Numbered from the stretch's first letter, positions 1 to 7,333 are shown. The stretch is DNA of 29,195 nucleotides from JAJDIA01 sp031555145 (GCA_031555145.1 JAVBUR010000055.1:1-29195), one strand, 5' to 3'. Numbers and translations: made by a program. Notes: generated from the letters alone by a model not told the origin.

Positions 1-221
1 TTCATTTCCGAACCAAATGGAGGAAGGTCTATTTCATCCATGGTTACCAGATGTGCCGTAGCAGGTATGACAGACGAATACGTCATGATATTAAAATCTG
101 AAATACCGGCATCATACAAAGCCATGTGATACGAACCGGCATGTTTTTCCAGATCCGACTCGCCACTACCCTTTGTAATAAAAAAGGTGTTTGGAATTAA
201 GTTACCTACTTTCTTTACCAT
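1..221 (-). CDS. pdaD: Pyruvoyl-dependent arginine decarboxylase, N-terminal part (cut by window edge)
   Basis: This is a partial minus-strand gene; only its first 73 codons lie in the window. The translation begins MVKKVGNLIPNTFFITKGSG and continues with DAGISDFNIMTYSSVIPA at about residues 37-54. This fits the pyruvoyl-dependent arginine decarboxylase family: an N-terminal PNxFFxTxGxGES segment, then xALxDAGIxDFNI, then the Ser-Ser self-cleavage site (YSS-VIP) that creates the pyruvoyl cofactor. The enzyme would make agmatine, the first step of polyamine synthesis, in the cytoplasm. The start is the ATG at 219-221, preceded by a -7-like box at 266-273. The gene diverges from sodB. The C-terminal half is not visible, so whether it is intact is unknown. 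The family call rests on the recalled motif only. Confidence 0.8.
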   Translation of the reverse strand, partial: MVKKVGNLIPNTFFITKGSGESDLEKHAGSYHMALYDAGISDFNIMTYSSVIPATAHLVTMDEIDLPPFGSEM

Positions 222-265
222 CTAACTAAGCTATAACAAATTAATAAAAAAGTTACTTGAGCGCA

Positions 266-273
266 CAAAATTA
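266..273 (-). promoter_or_regulatory. Candidate -7 box for the arginine decarboxylase gene
   Basis: Read on the minus strand this is TAATTTTG, an exact fit to the Bacteroidetes -7 consensus TAnnTTTG, 44 bases upstream of the start codon. I see no clear TTG -33 element at the expected distance. Confidence 0.4.
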
Positions 274-484
274 GAAACTAATTCGATATAAAACAGTTTA
301 TATATGTAAAAAACATACCCCCGGGCAGATATTTTCACAAAAGCTAAACCTTTTCACCCCGATCAGTGTTCTCCATATATAACAAAATATAAAAAGCCAT
401 ATGATTACACTGTGGGTAAGTATAATAATGTTAGCTTTACCAAAAGAAGCTATAAATCAGATAACAGATAAAGAAGGAAAAATT

Positions 485-1060
485 ATGAAATTTGAATTAG
501 TTCAGTTACCGTATGCAGCCGATGCGCTGGAGCCGGTTATCAGCAAACAGACCATTGAGTTTCACCACGGCAAGCACCTGCAAGCCTATGTAAACAACCT
601 CAATAACCTCGTCCCAGGTACCAAGTTTGAAAATGCCCCGTTGGAAACCATCGTCAAGGAATCGGATGGCGCCATCTTCAACAATGCCGGACAGGTATTA
701 AACCATAATTTATATTTCACCCAGTTCTCACCCAAAGGCGGAGGCAAGCCCAGCGGTAAGTTGGCCGAAGCCATCAACGCTACATGGGGATCATTTGAAG
801 AGTTCCAGAAGGAATTCGAAACCAACGGCGTAGGCCAGTTCGGTTCGGGTTGGGTATGGCTGGCAAAAGATAAAGACGGCAAACTGTCGATCACCAAAGA
901 AGCCAACGCCGGTAACCCTGTTACCAAAGGCCTGACTCCAATCCTTGGTTTCGACGTTTGGGAACACTCATACTATCTTGACTATCAGAATCGTCGCGCC
1001 GACCATCTGAAAGAACTCTGGAAGATCGTCGATTGGGATGTGGTAGGAAAAAGGTATTAA
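485..1060 (+). CDS. sodB: Superoxide dismutase (Fe/Mn, cambialistic type)
   Basis: A 191-residue cytoplasmic enzyme that dismutates superoxide to hydrogen peroxide and oxygen. The start MKFELVQLPYAADALEPVIS matches the family N terminus; the upstream in-frame ATG at 401 would add 28 residues with no family counterpart, while AGAAGGAA sits about 5 bases before the ATG at 485. Metal ligands are visible: His27 (FHHGKH), the His in NNAGQVLNHNLYF, and the Asp and His in DVWEHSYYLDYQNR. The Gln in NNAGQ is the position that usually marks iron or cambialistic enzymes, and the segment resembles the Porphyromonas gingivalis enzyme. The gene stands alone and ends at a strong terminator. A weak -7-like box, TAGCTTTA, lies at 432-439. 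Confidence 0.96.
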   Translation: MKFELVQLPYAADALEPVISKQTIEFHHGKHLQAYVNNLNNLVPGTKFENAPLETIVKESDGAIFNNAGQVLNHNLYFTQFSPKGGGKPSGKLAEAINATWGSFEEFQKEFETNGVGQFGSGWVWLAKDKDGKLSITKEANAGNPVTKGLTPILGFDVWEHSYYLDYQNRRADHLKELWKIVDWDVVGKRY

Positions 1061-1081
1061 TAGGTAAAAGATTTATTGGTA

Positions 1082-1109
1082 GGGGCGCTCCTTGTGGGCG
1101 CCCTTTTTT
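1082..1109 (+). terminator. Rho-independent terminator of sodB
   Basis: A GGGCGC/GCGCCC stem (1083-1088 with 1098-1103) is followed by six T (1104-1109). The T tract overlaps the stop codon of the convergent histidine kinase gene (1108-1110). On the minus strand there is no T run, so it probably serves sodB only. Confidence 0.85.
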
Positions 1110-2097
1110 ATGCCTTATGAGGAAAGCGCATCGTAAAGAGGGTATGTCCCCCCGGTTCAGACTCAACAGTCAGCGTACCATTATGTAACTGCATGATACG
1201 ACGGGAAAGGCTGAGTCCGATGCCACTTCCTTCAGCTTTGGTCGAAAAGAAGGGAGTGAAAACAGCGTCCAACCATTGGGCAGGAATACCGGAACCATTA
1301 TCTGTCACCTTGATAAAAGAAGAACCGGTGTCGATGCCCCCCTCTACCCTCACCCATCCATCCTCCTGTCCACCGATAGCCTGTAGCGCATTACGGATCA
1401 GATTAATCAGTGCCAATACCAACAGGTTGGGATCGACTTTAAGTGTCATGGTTTCAGGCATATCATAATGTACACATGCATGTCCGGGTTCGGCGCATAA
1501 CAAGCGGCTCAGTTTGGTGAAAATCTCTTTTACAACGACCATTTTTACCTCCGGGTCGGGCAGATGCGTCAACCGGTGATACGAATCCAGAAACTCAGAC
1601 AAGTCGTCTGCCTGCCGATGGATCACCTCCAAACCGTCCTTGATCTCTTCGGGCGAAGACACTGCCGCATGCGCCAGCATATCTGCCGAAAGGGAAGAGA
1701 TCGGCGTGACCGAATTGCGTATCTCATGCGTCAGTACACGAATGATACTTTCATAGTATAATTGTTTCTCTTCTTGCGCCCGGCGGTTGGAAGCAAATAG
1801 CGCCGTGATCTGGTTCATTTCCGCATACAGATGCCCTAATACGGGGTCTTTTGCCTCTTGTGGGAAACGCTGAGTCAAATCAAGGTTCCGCAGCGAATGG
1901 AAAAAAGCCGCCGTCTGCCGATTCGTTTCATTCACCGACTGGATCAACCAACCGGCAATGGCAACAGTCAGCAGCGCGCAAACCATCGCTAAAAAATACG
2001 ACCATCCCGTCAGCAACATGCATATCCCGACATAGGCACAAAAGACAATGACAACAACTGCAGCGGTGATCCGTATATGTATCTTCGGGTAGTTCAT
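1108..2097 (-). CDS. Sensor histidine kinase (NtrY/NtrB-like)
   Basis: A 329-residue membrane kinase of a two-component system. Two hydrophobic segments (about residues 10-30 and 33-52) with only a very short loop between them suggest it senses a signal in or close to the membrane rather than through a periplasmic domain. A HAMP-like linker follows, then the H-box RVLTHEIRNSVTPI with phospho-accepting His124, an N-box (NLIRNALQA), and G-boxes DNGSGIP and GSGIGLSLSRR in the C-terminal ATPase domain. The start codon overlaps the stop of the upstream response regulator gene (ATGA at 2094-2097), so the two are translationally coupled. The signal cannot be told from the sequence. Related kinases in Bacteroidetes are often paired with NtrC-type regulators, as here. 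Confidence 0.9.
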   Translation of the reverse strand: MNYPKIHIRITAAVVVIVFCAYVGICMLLTGWSYFLAMVCALLTVAIAGWLIQSVNETNRQTAAFFHSLRNLDLTQRFPQEAKDPVLGHLYAEMNQITALFASNRRAQEEKQLYYESIIRVLTHEIRNSVTPISSLSADMLAHAAVSSPEEIKDGLEVIHRQADDLSEFLDSYHRLTHLPDPEVKMVVVKEIFTKLSRLLCAEPGHACVHYDMPETMTLKVDPNLLVLALINLIRNALQAIGGQEDGWVRVEGGIDTGSSFIKVTDNGSGIPAQWLDAVFTPFFSTKAEGSGIGLSLSRRIMQLHNGTLTVESEPGGHTLFTMRFPHKA

Positions 2098-2900
2098 AAG
2101 CCATATTTACGCATCTTGTTATACAACGTCTGCCGGCTGATGTCGAGCTGTTGGGCGGTAAGTGTCAGGTTGCCGTTCTTCTCACAAAGCACTTCCTGGA
2201 TGAATTGCTTCTCCATTTCGTCCAATGTGAGCGGGGTGATTACTGCAGGCGACACTTCTTCCGCATAAAAATCGGAGGCTATGAGTTCGGATTTGTCGTG
2301 CAGTAACAGGGCACGCTCGATACTTTGCTCGAGCAGTTGCAGGTTACCCGACCACAGGATCGTCATCAGTTTCTCACGGGCCTCCGGCAACAATACAGGG
2401 AATGGTTTACCATACATGGTGGCATACTTGCGCAATAGGAAGTCGATCAGCTGTTTGACCAGTACATTGTCCTCGTCGCCTTCCGCCGAAGGGTACAGGA
2501 GTTTCCGCCGATCACGTCCATGTTGCTCCCAGGCGGAGACAACCGTTGCCAACAGTTTTTCATTATTCCAGGGCTTGACGATAAAATCTACCGCTCCTCG
2601 CTTCAGCGAGGTGACTGCCAACTCCACATCCCCAAAAGCCGTGATTAATACCACCGCAGGCGGATCCGTCTGTTGATTGATATGATCCAACCAAAACAGC
2701 CCATCCCCTCCACTCTGCCGGCCAGCACCGAAATTCATATCCAGCAGCACCACATCCACATCGTTCTTCCGAAGTAAAGCTGGTAACAATGCAGGAGACG
2801 CCACACTCACAACCGTCCTGAACTCCCGTTCCAGTATCCGTTGCAGTGTTTTTAGTACAGCCGTGTTATCATCGACAATAATGACCTTTCCGTTTCGCAT
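2094..2900 (-). CDS. NtrC-family response regulator lacking the AAA+ ATPase core
   Basis: Cytoplasmic response regulator, partner of the kinase encoded immediately downstream. Numbered from an upstream ATG at 2906, residues 6-126 form a receiver domain with the acidic pair Asp12-Asp13, phospho-acceptor Asp56, Thr89 and Lys111. Residues about 150-215 match the lid subdomain that ends the sigma-54 AAA+ module (IDFLLRKYA, then WSGNLQLLEQSIERALLL), and residues 228-270 form a Fis-type helix-turn-helix ending in ISRQTLYNKMRKYGL. The Walker A, GAFTGA and Walker B region, roughly 170 residues in full-length relatives, is absent, and the usual sensor-2 Arg (GNVREL) is Gln190. It therefore should not act as a sigma-54 activator. 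GAAGGA lies seven bases before the ATG at 2900 but only one before that at 2906, so I favour 2900 (268 residues). Confidence 0.85.
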   Translation of the reverse strand: MRNGKVIIVDDNTAVLKTLQRILEREFRTVVSVASPALLPALLRKNDVDVVLLDMNFGAGRQSGGDGLFWLDHINQQTDPPAVVLITAFGDVELAVTSLKRGAVDFIVKPWNNEKLLATVVSAWEQHGRDRRKLLYPSAEGDEDNVLVKQLIDFLLRKYATMYGKPFPVLLPEAREKLMTILWSGNLQLLEQSIERALLLHDKSELIASDFYAEEVSPAVITPLTLDEMEKQFIQEVLCEKNGNLTLTAQQLDISRQTLYNKMRKYGL

Positions 2901-2923
2901 GCGCATATCCTTCGTAATATAGA

Positions 2924-2931
2924 CAAATATA
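2924..2931 (-). promoter_or_regulatory. Candidate -7 box for the two-component operon
   Basis: On the minus strand this reads TATATTTG, an exact TAnnTTTG match, ending 18 bases before the upstream ATG at 2906. A -33 TTG is not evident. Confidence 0.5.
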
Positions 2932-2982
2932 CTACTATTTATCCCACATTCCGATCACACGTCCTCCACTTCTTTCCTGTTT

Positions 2983-2997
2983 GTCCAAATATTGGAC
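2983..2997. promoter_or_regulatory. Candidate operator: 6-bp inverted repeat with 3-bp centre
   Basis: GTCCAA-ATA-TTGGAC lies about 52 bases upstream of the -7 box of the response regulator gene. Dyads of the type GTCC...GGAC suit a dimeric Fis-type helix-turn-helix regulator, so autoregulation by the product of the adjacent gene is plausible. This is inference from position and symmetry only. Confidence 0.35.
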
Positions 2998-3003
2998 GTT
3001 CCC

Positions 3004-3371
3004 AATGATTGGCATCTTCAGATTTGTCCGTATTTGAAAGCGGCGAATCGAGGCGCAGGCCTCACCTTCATGAGACGCACGTGTCAGCGCTGCGAGATGC
3101 AGACCTCAGCCGGCTGACATGCAGGCCTCGCGTAAGTGAGGCGCAGGCCTGGTTTCGTCAAGGCCAACAGCCAGGATTGTCAAATCGACAAATCGCCACA
3201 AAAAAGATAATGACGATCGTTTTGGAACATAATGATGATTTTTGGGACAGATTACGGTGTATATCCTCCTCCTACAACTACTCTTCCTTTTTTGTTGCTT
3301 CATGTAACAGACCTATTAGACAGCAAATTACTGTGGCATCAGAGATTTTGTTGCCACAGTGTTGCCACAGA
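3004..3371 (+). repeat. Long dispersed intergenic repeat, copy 1
   Basis: About 370 bases that recur, diverged but clearly homologous and in the same orientation, at about 28700-29090. Three blocks are identical between the copies: 25 bases at 3042-3066 (with 28739-28763), 25 bases at 3104-3128 (with 28801-28825) and 17 bases at 3191-3207 (with 28866-28882). Inside are small hairpin units of the form GAGGC-GCAG-GCCTC (3050-3063; degenerate copy at 3094-3107; partial at 3138-3150) and the palindrome CAGCCGGCTG at 3107-3116. Copy 1 carries one extra 22-base unit near 3129-3150. The tail holds CTGTGGCA at 3331-3338 and its complement TGCCACAG twice (3352-3359, 3363-3370). I recognise no coding content. 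Its end coincides with the truncation point of a GNAT gene scrap. Confidence 0.85.
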
Positions 3372-3374
3372 TAT

Positions 3375-3461
3375 AAAAGTTTCAAAAAAAGTTTGCCTGC
3401 CAATGTATTGTAGTAGGTCAACGTCGTTTAGCATTACACGCTTTATGATCAGATGTTCCAT
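3375..3461 (-). pseudogene. GNAT-family N-acetyltransferase, N-terminal remnant
   Basis: Reading the minus strand from the ATG at 3459-3461 gives MEHLIIKRVMLNDVDLLQYI followed by GRQTFFETF. This is the typical first beta strand and helix of a GNAT acetyltransferase of the Bacteroidetes type (I-R-A--D---L--I-R-TF-ETF). After 29 codons the similarity stops, and the frame hits a stop codon eight codons later inside the CTGTGGCA/TGCCACAG tail of repeat copy 1. The acetyl-CoA binding motif (R/Q-x-x-G-x-G/A) is missing, so the product cannot be an active acetyltransferase. The start lies 13 bases after the stop of the SMR transporter gene, so the intact ancestor was probably the last gene of that operon. 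The family assignment from 29 residues is good but not certain. Confidence 0.65.
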
Positions 3462-3474
3462 CTCCTTATCAGCG

Positions 3475-3801
3475 TTAATGGGAAACGAATTTAAGCCCCA
3501 CTATAGAAGCAATCAACGTAAAAATAAAGAGTAACCGCCAGAAAGTGGCCGGTTCTTTAAAGATAAAGATCCCTACCAATGCTGTACCTACTGCTCCCAC
3601 CCCTGCCCAGACAGCATAAGCAGTGCCCATAGGCAATGTCTGTGATGCCTTATACAGCAAATACATACTTAATGAGCAACTGATTACAAAGCCCACTAGC
3701 CACAACCACATCTCGAGCCCTGTTGAAGCCTTTAGTTTACCCAGGCAGGTGGTAAAGCCTACCTCAAAGCATCCACCTAAAATTAAGAATATCCAATTCA
3801 T
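3475..3801 (-). CDS. SMR-family transporter (SugE/Gdx-like)
   Basis: A 108-residue inner-membrane protein with four hydrophobic helices, the usual size for small multidrug resistance transporters, which work as antiparallel dimers exchanging protons for cations. The essential membrane-embedded glutamate is Glu13 (MNWIFLILGGCFEVGFTT). The third helix reads YAVWAGVGAVGTALVG and the end is IVGLKFVSH; both are closer to the SugE/guanidinium exporter (Gdx) branch than to EmrE/QacE. The substrate could be guanidinium or quaternary ammonium compounds; the sequence alone does not decide. It lies 74 bases downstream of a Crp/Fnr-type regulator gene on the same strand, which suggests that this regulator controls it. 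No exact -7 box is seen in the gap. Confidence 0.88.
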   Translation of the reverse strand: MNWIFLILGGCFEVGFTTCLGKLKASTGLEMWLWLVGFVISCSLSMYLLYKASQTLPMGTAYAVWAGVGAVGTALVGIFIFKEPATFWRLLFIFTLIASIVGLKFVSH

Positions 3802-3875
3802 AACACCTTATTTTGAGCTTGCAAAGGTCATGAATCGGAAGCAACCTGCATTTTACAAATGATAAAAAAACACGG

Positions 3876-4439
3876 CTACTTCAATTTTGCCCGAATCCGG
3901 CTCAGCGAAACCTGGGTAATACCCAAATAAGAGGCAATATGGGAAAGTTGTATCCGCTGAAGCAGCTCGGGTTGCTTTTTGATCAACACCTCATACCGTG
4001 CAGAGGCCGTCCCGAACTGTCTGGCAATCAGTCGCTCCTCGGTTCGAAGAAGTTCTTGTTCAGCAAACTTCCGTCCCCAGTTGGCAATGTGTATATCCTC
4101 AGCAAACATACCGCTCAAAGCCGCCATATTCAATTCATACAATACACAGTCTTCCAGCAGTTCAATCGTTTCGTACCCCTTTTGGTTGGCCACATAGCTC
4201 TTCATGGATACAATCGTATCACCTTCCTGCCCGAACCAAAAAGAGATTTCGCCGTCAGGCGTATCGATATAAGCACGGACAATTCCCTTTTTGATGAAGT
4301 AGATATCCCGCTCCACCTTGTCCGCATGCAGCAGCTGGTAGCCTTTGGGATAAGCTATTTCCTCGATAGCCTCCGTCAACCTCTCTTTCGAAGGGGCCGG
4401 AAGGGGATATATATGATCTAAAATGATACTGATTTCCAT
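3876..4439 (-). CDS. Crp/Fnr-family transcriptional regulator
   Basis: A 187-residue DNA-binding protein. The N-terminal two thirds form a cyclic-nucleotide-binding-like beta roll (YPKGYQLLHADKVERDIYFI, then KKGIVRAYIDTPDGEISFWF, then GQEGDTIVSM). The C-terminal part ends in a short helix-turn-helix, HIASYLGITQVSLSRIRAKL, as in many Bacteroidetes regulators of this family. Neither the conserved Arg-Ala phosphate-binding motif of cAMP receptors nor a Cys cluster for an Fe-S centre is present, so the effector is unknown. The ATG at 4439 is preferred over a GTG two codons upstream (4445). It starts about 33 bases after the fkp stop, so read-through from fkp is possible, and is followed by the SMR gene, its likely target. 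Confidence 0.88.
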   Translation of the reverse strand: MEISIILDHIYPLPAPSKERLTEAIEEIAYPKGYQLLHADKVERDIYFIKKGIVRAYIDTPDGEISFWFGQEGDTIVSMKSYVANQKGYETIELLEDCVLYELNMAALSGMFAEDIHIANWGRKFAEQELLRTEERLIARQFGTASARYEVLIKKQPELLQRIQLSHIASYLGITQVSLSRIRAKLK

Positions 4440-4472
4440 TATCACTACGCTGTTCGCCGGTTAGCTATCCTT

Positions 4473-7307
4473 CTACGAGCGACTGATCTGTAACCCCTTC
4501 GTCGACAGATCCATATCCACCAAACGGGCATTCGGCCTTATAGCAGAGCCTCCCAGTATCTTCCGGATCTGTGCCGCCGCTACCGGATCTTTGGCCACCA
4601 TATAGAGGTAGCCACCTCCACCGGCTCCGGGCAGTTTATAACCGAGCGTATAATCCTTAATCTGCCTGATAATCTCTTCCACCGCGGGCGGATTTGTCCC
4701 GGCATCCAATGCCTTATTCTGCTCCCAGGTCTTCCCGACGAGCGAGCCGTATGTAGCAAAATCCCCGCATTGGATTGTCCGGAACATCTCCAACGCATGC
4801 ATCTTCATCTCCGACAGTAGTTGCAGATGCGTGCCACTGTTCAGAAACATCCCGCAAACAATCTCGCCCAAGATATCCTTAGCCGTCCGCGTAATTCCCG
4901 TATAGTAAAGCAAATGACAGGCCTTATACTCCGGATCCGTAAACAGATGCTCCGGCAACCAACGCACCAACGGCATCTGCCGGAAGCCTTCCTCCGTCTG
5001 TAACAGCTTCAACCCGTGCAGGATACCACCGTACTGATCTTGCCAGCCCCCACCGGTGGTAAGCAACTGTTCCAGTATCAACGTCCGGTATCCAATCGTA
5101 TTCTTATCCCAGCCCAATCCGCAGAAGTCCGAAATCGTACCCAGCACCGTCGCCGCTAATATCGAACTTGTCCCCAGTCCCGATCCTGCCGGTACGGCCG
5201 ACAAGAGCGTCAGCTCCACTCCGCATCCGAACGCCTTCAACTGCTCTTCCAACGAAGCAAACCGCTCAGCAGCAAAGTCCGGCGTAAAACCGGCCAGCGC
5301 CAATGCCGCTTTCGGTATCGAGAAAGGCGAACCTACCTTATTATAACATGACAGTTCATCCCATGTCATAATCTCCTCCCGTGCCCCCAAATCAATGGAG
5401 CGGAGGATGATCTTATACTCCTGCGACGGTTTCATATACACCTGCAACGGCGGTTGCCCATTCAGTTCAATGGCCACATTCACCACATTCCCCCCGGCAT
5501 ACATACAGAATGGCGGCGTATCCGTCCACCCCCCGGCCAGGTCGATACGTACAGGGCTACGTCCCCACACAATCTGGTCGCGATAAACATCCAGCCGTGG
5601 CGACTGCTTATCGTCCGTTACCGACGCTATCAGCCCCTCGCGCAATGAGGAAAACGCTTGATGCTGTTCCATCTCATACGGTTGCCCCGTCAGTCGCAAT
5701 ACCCGCGAGCGGAACATATGATCATGAATCCGTGTCATCAACGGCGTATCGCCCGGCAATATCTCCGGCAACACAATTCCACCATCGGCAAACGCCCCGG
5801 CCGCATCTGCCAGGTCAAGCTGGTAGAACACACTGCGGTTATAGTTAGCCGCCAGCTTCTCCCAATCCTTCCGCCGGAAAGCCTCCCGTTGGGTAGCCAG
5901 CCGGCGCAGGTCAGCCCGATCCATCAATGCATCGGCCGACAACTTCTCCGCCTGTAGCCATAACGCCTTCCCTTCCGCCAGTTCCGGTTCCGACACCATC
6001 CAGCGAAGCAATATGCCGGCATCTTCTATCGTCTCGCAAAGCGGGAACAAGGGTGTCCATTGAATATCGCCCATCTCCGGTATCGATATCCCCCGCTCCC
6101 CGGCCCAGTCGCCCAACGGCCGACCCATAAACAACGTCGACCTGTCATCCGTCGCCCCTTTAAATACATCCGTAAATCCATACGGACGCACTACTAAGCT
6201 GCCGTTCCCTACCGGGACAATATCCACACAACAACCCGGCGGCAGATCCAGCGTCCAGTCGTTCACCGGCACCCCGGTGATAATATGTCGGTCATGTAGT
6301 TGCCAGCCAGCCCCTACACAGCTATTCTCTACCCACAGTTCCGAATTATCCTCCGTCAACGTCCGGTGTATCTCCGCATTCTGTACAAACATAGCCGGAT
6401 GCGGTTTCAATTTCCGGTGCATAATCATCCGCTGGTCGTTCACCAGGTTCTGTACGGCCAATGTTGAAGAAATCAACTCCCGGCTCGTCCCAAAATGATA
6501 AAACTCTCCACCCGTCAACGGCAGGATCGCCACCGTCAGCGGATTAATATCCTTGTCTTCTATCTGCGGATGCTCACCCAACGACAGTCCGAATTCAGCA
6601 TACAAATCATATGCCTTCATCCCGCCGTCCGCCCCGTGCGAGCGCGCCATCAACCACTCCACCGCCCGGTCGCTCAACAGCCAGATACCGATATCCATCA
6701 AAAAGAAATGTGTCCCTGTCAACTGCTCCAACTGCTTAAGCGACGGCTTCTGCAACATATAGTCCAACCTTTCGGGTGATGTCCGCTTCGACACAAACAC
6801 CCCATGCCGCGTAGCCAGCACCGGGTCCACCCACAGCCCATAGCACACCACATCCGCGTCCGGTATCTCCTGCAATGCCTGCTCATGCCGGATTAATACA
6901 TCACCACTCGCAATCAGCGTATGCAAGTTGTCCGGAGCCTTCTCCATGATCTTCTCATACAACGGCAACTGCAGTGACAGCAGGTCCTGTGACAGCTTCT
7001 GACCCCTTGCCCACCGGAACACCGGCACCGGCGTCAGTACTTTCCCCGACGGCGCATATCCGGGCAACCGGCGGCTCTGTCCCGCCGCATGCAGCAGAAT
7101 CCGCTTCTCCCGTGCCAGCCATTCGCAGACAGCCATCTGTGGATCCTCCGCTCTTCGACAAGATTCCAACAGCCAAGTCGTTCCCCCACCTGACCCCAGC
7201 CGCGCACCGACCGGATCAGATGTACAAAACCATTCAGACTGATCCACCTTTTCTATCTCATGAAAACAGTCCACCACATTCGGCGGCAACGAAAGCAACT
7301 TCTTCAT
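4473..7307 (-). CDS. fkp: Bifunctional L-fucokinase / L-fucose-1-phosphate guanylyltransferase
   Basis: A 944-residue cytoplasmic enzyme that salvages free L-fucose: ATP-dependent phosphorylation to L-fucose-1-phosphate, then transfer of GMP to give GDP-L-fucose for capsule polysaccharides and glycoproteins. Length and order match Bacteroides Fkp. The N-terminal guanylyltransferase half shows LGSGGGTTWLLE (about 37-48) and the nucleotide-binding HAAGQSRRLP...SGK (73-89). The C-terminal GHMP kinase half shows VRIDLAGGWTDTPP (about 581-594), the ATP-binding PAGSGLGTSS (about 704-713) and PGAGGGG (893-899). All key motifs are intact. It has its own minus-strand promoter (7334-7364) and is divergent from the glutamate operon. 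Unlike its neighbours, its coding strand is richer in G than in C. Confidence 0.96.
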   Translation of the reverse strand: MKKLLSLPPNVVDCFHEIEKVDQSEWFCTSDPVGARLGSGGGTTWLLESCRRAEDPQMAVCEWLAREKRILLHAAGQSRRLPGYAPSGKVLTPVPVFRWARGQKLSQDLLSLQLPLYEKIMEKAPDNLHTLIASGDVLIRHEQALQEIPDADVVCYGLWVDPVLATRHGVFVSKRTSPERLDYMLQKPSLKQLEQLTGTHFFLMDIGIWLLSDRAVEWLMARSHGADGGMKAYDLYAEFGLSLGEHPQIEDKDINPLTVAILPLTGGEFYHFGTSRELISSTLAVQNLVNDQRMIMHRKLKPHPAMFVQNAEIHRTLTEDNSELWVENSCVGAGWQLHDRHIITGVPVNDWTLDLPPGCCVDIVPVGNGSLVVRPYGFTDVFKGATDDRSTLFMGRPLGDWAGERGISIPEMGDIQWTPLFPLCETIEDAGILLRWMVSEPELAEGKALWLQAEKLSADALMDRADLRRLATQREAFRRKDWEKLAANYNRSVFYQLDLADAAGAFADGGIVLPEILPGDTPLMTRIHDHMFRSRVLRLTGQPYEMEQHQAFSSLREGLIASVTDDKQSPRLDVYRDQIVWGRSPVRIDLAGGWTDTPPFCMYAGGNVVNVAIELNGQPPLQVYMKPSQEYKIILRSIDLGAREEIMTWDELSCYNKVGSPFSIPKAALALAGFTPDFAAERFASLEEQLKAFGCGVELTLLSAVPAGSGLGTSSILAATVLGTISDFCGLGWDKNTIGYRTLILEQLLTTGGGWQDQYGGILHGLKLLQTEEGFRQMPLVRWLPEHLFTDPEYKACHLLYYTGITRTAKDILGEIVCGMFLNSGTHLQLLSEMKMHALEMFRTIQCGDFATYGSLVGKTWEQNKALDAGTNPPAVEEIIRQIKDYTLGYKLPGAGGGGYLYMVAKDPVAAAQIRKILGGSAIRPNARLVDMDLSTKGLQISRS

Positions 7308-7333
7308 TTATACCCACGGAATTAATTCGACAA

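Noticed and set aside
401..484. Upstream start for the superoxide dismutase gene
   Set aside because: The additional 28 residues have no counterpart in the family, and a good Shine-Dalgarno sequence precedes the ATG at 485.
3009..3413. Open frame over repeat copy 1, and a similar start in copy 2 (28706-28897), both beginning with TTG
   Set aside because: The two frames share segments such as GESRRRPH and LSRLTCRP, but only because the DNA is repeated; they then fall out of register through insertions and end at different places. No ribosome binding site or family match. A repeat, not a gene.
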